Positions 62,823 to 64,000 of a stretch of DNA of 64,000 bases are shown piece after piece. Each line of letters starts with the position of its first letter. The first letter of the stretch is position 1. The notes beneath the pieces are model-generated. The model made no database searches and was not told where the DNA came from. It saw only the letters and a program-made list of their open reading frames with translations. This DNA is from Bradyrhizobium sp. 200 (lineage in GTDB: Bacteria > Pseudomonadota > Alphaproteobacteria > Rhizobiales > Xanthobacteraceae), in the NCBI RefSeq assembly GCF_023100945.1, contig NZ_CP064689.1:7360001-7424000 (forward strand), in the 5' to 3' direction. Made by a program: the position numbers and the translations under genes.

Positions 62823-64000
62823 ATGGCGCGCGCATTGATGATCCAGGGAGCCGGCTCGGACGTGGGCAAATCGCTCATCGTCGCGGGTCTCGCGCGTGCC
62901 GCCAAGCGACGCGGCTATCGCGTGCTCCCATTCAAGCCGCAGAACATGTCGAACAATGCAGCCGTGACTGTCGATGGCGGCGAGATCGGCCGCGCGCAGG
63001 CGTTGCAGGCGTTGGCTGCCGGCGTCGAGCCGCATACAGATATGAACCCGGTTCTCTTGAAGCCGGAAACTGATGTCGGCGCCCAGATCATCGTGCATGG
63101 CAAGCGCATCGCCACGGCCCGCGCGCGCGAATACGCATCCCTGAAACCTTCGCTGATGGGCGCGGTGCTCGAGAGCTTTGCGCGGCTGAAAGATCGCGCC
63201 GATTTCGTGCTCGTCGAAGGCGCCGGCAGCCCGGCCGAAGTGAACTTGCGCAAATCAGACATCGCCAATATGGGCTTTGCCCGGAGAGCCGACGTTCCCG
63301 TGATGCTGATTGGCGATATCGACCGTGGCGGCGTCATCGCGCAGCTCGTCGGCATCAAGACCGTGATCAATGCGGACGATGCCGCGATGGTCCAGGGTTT
63401 TCTGATCAACAAATTCCGCGGCGATCCCACACTGTTTGACGACGGCTATCGGCTGATCGAAGCCCGGACATCCTGGCGCGGCTTTGGGGTGCTGCCCTAC
63501 TTCACCCGGGCCGGCGAACTGCCGGCTGAAGATGCGCTGGGGCTCGGTGAGGCGCGAAAACCTGGTCAATGCAAGATCGCGTTTCTCGCGCTGTCGCGGA
63601 TCGCCAATTTCGATGATCTCGATCCGCTCAAGCTCGAGCCCGGCGTCGACCTCGTGATGGTCCGCCCGGGAGAGGCCATTCCCGGCGACGTCAGGCTCGT
63701 GATCATTCCCGGCTCGAAATCGACGCGCGGCGATCTCGCCTTCCTGCGCGCGCAGGGCTGGGACATCGATCTGCTCGCGCATCACCGCCGTGGCGGTCAT
63801 GTGCTCGGCGTCTGCGGCGGCTACCAGATGCTCGGGCGGAGCGTGGCCGATCCCGAAGGGATCGAGGGCCCGGCTGGCGAAACGCCAGGTCTCGGCCTTC
63901 TGAACGTGACGACGGTGATGACGGAGCAGAAGACGCTCACCCGCGTGACCGCGCAGCACGCGGAAACGAGGCACCCGATCGACGCCTACGAGATTCATAT
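62823..64000 (+). CDS. cobQ: Cobyric acid synthase (partial, runs off the window)
   Basis: Amidates carboxylates b, d, e and g of adenosylcobyrinate diamide. The start is [48 protein letters not shown], then [26 protein letters not shown] and [14 protein letters not shown]. The glutaminase half begins [16 protein letters not shown] with the nucleophile Cys in [12 protein letters not shown]. About 392 residues are present; the usual length is about 490, so the last fifth is beyond 64000. The frame is open to the edge. Confidence 0.95.
   Translation, partial: MARALMIQGAGSDVGKSLIVAGLARAAKRRGYRVLPFKPQNMSNNAAVTVDGGEIGRAQALQALAAGVEPHTDMNPVLLKPETDVGAQIIVHGKRIATARAREYASLKPSLMGAVLESFARLKDRADFVLVEGAGSPAEVNLRKSDIANMGFARRADVPVMLIGDIDRGGVIAQLVGIKTVINADDAAMVQGFLINKFRGDPTLFDDGYRLIEARTSWRGFGVLPYFTRAGELPAEDALGLGEARKPGQCKIAFLALSRIANFDDLDPLKLEPGVDLVMVRPGEAIPGDVRLVIIPGSKSTRGDLAFLRAQGWDIDLLAHHRRGGHVLGVCGGYQMLGRSVADPEGIEGPAGETPGLGLLNVTTVMTEQKTLTRVTAQHAETRHPIDAYEIH

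Overview
The window looks like a GC-rich alphaproteobacterium of the Bradyrhizobium/Rhodopseudomonas/Nitrobacter group. This rests on gene content and order: fixNOQP-fixGHIS, fixL-fixJ-receiver-fixK2 with the key residues of the Bradyrhizobium proteins, an aerobic (CobG-type) cobalamin cluster, and rhizobial-type IS fragments. No rRNA, tRNA or CRISPR array was seen.

Layout. (1) 1-2.6 kb: a group II intron sits in sense inside an already broken REC-EAL regulator gene. (2) 3.1-10.8 kb: a GNAT acetyltransferase, then a leftward operon (ABC importer, CaiB/BaiF CoA-transferase, citryl-CoA-lyase-like protein, SMP-30-like protein) with a divergent IclR regulator and two palindromic operator-like sites. 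(3) 10.8-13.9 kb: a graveyard of transposase and integrase fragments. (4) 14.1-22.1 kb: an intact cbb3 oxidase operon and its assembly genes. (5) 22.1-30.7 kb: FixK/FNR-box genes (small proteins, hemN, an Fe-S FNR-type regulator, a cytochrome c, a CBS protein, a universal stress protein) mixed with a decayed Mla lipid transporter. Several are frameshifted, and the stress gene is split by an intact IS1182-family element. (6) 30.7-32.9 kb: a compact element with perfect 26-bp inverted ends, encoding a ribbon-helix-helix protein, a small ORF and a large serine recombinase. (7) 33.1-36.8 kb: intact fixL, fixJ, a receiver-only protein and fixK2. (8) 36.8-45.2 kb: remnants of lysE, a DUF6455-like gene with an in-frame UGA, napE/napD/napA fused to an amino-acid-binding-protein fragment, two SDR genes, exbB, a PepSY protein and a TonB-dependent receptor behind a cobalamin riboswitch. 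(9) 45.6-64 kb: an intact aerobic cobalamin cluster with a second riboswitch, running off the right edge in cobQ.

Working together. FixL senses oxygen through haem and phosphorylates FixJ. FixJ would activate fixK2, and FixK2 and FnrN would act through eight FixK/FNR-type boxes found here. The core respiratory targets are intact, while many peripheral ones (hemN, usp, nap, DUF6455) are broken. The 18-kb cobalamin block shows no frameshift at all, so the lesions next door look like real decay rather than uniform sequencing error. The most unusual structure is the inverted-repeat-bounded serine recombinase element between the usp promoter and fixL.
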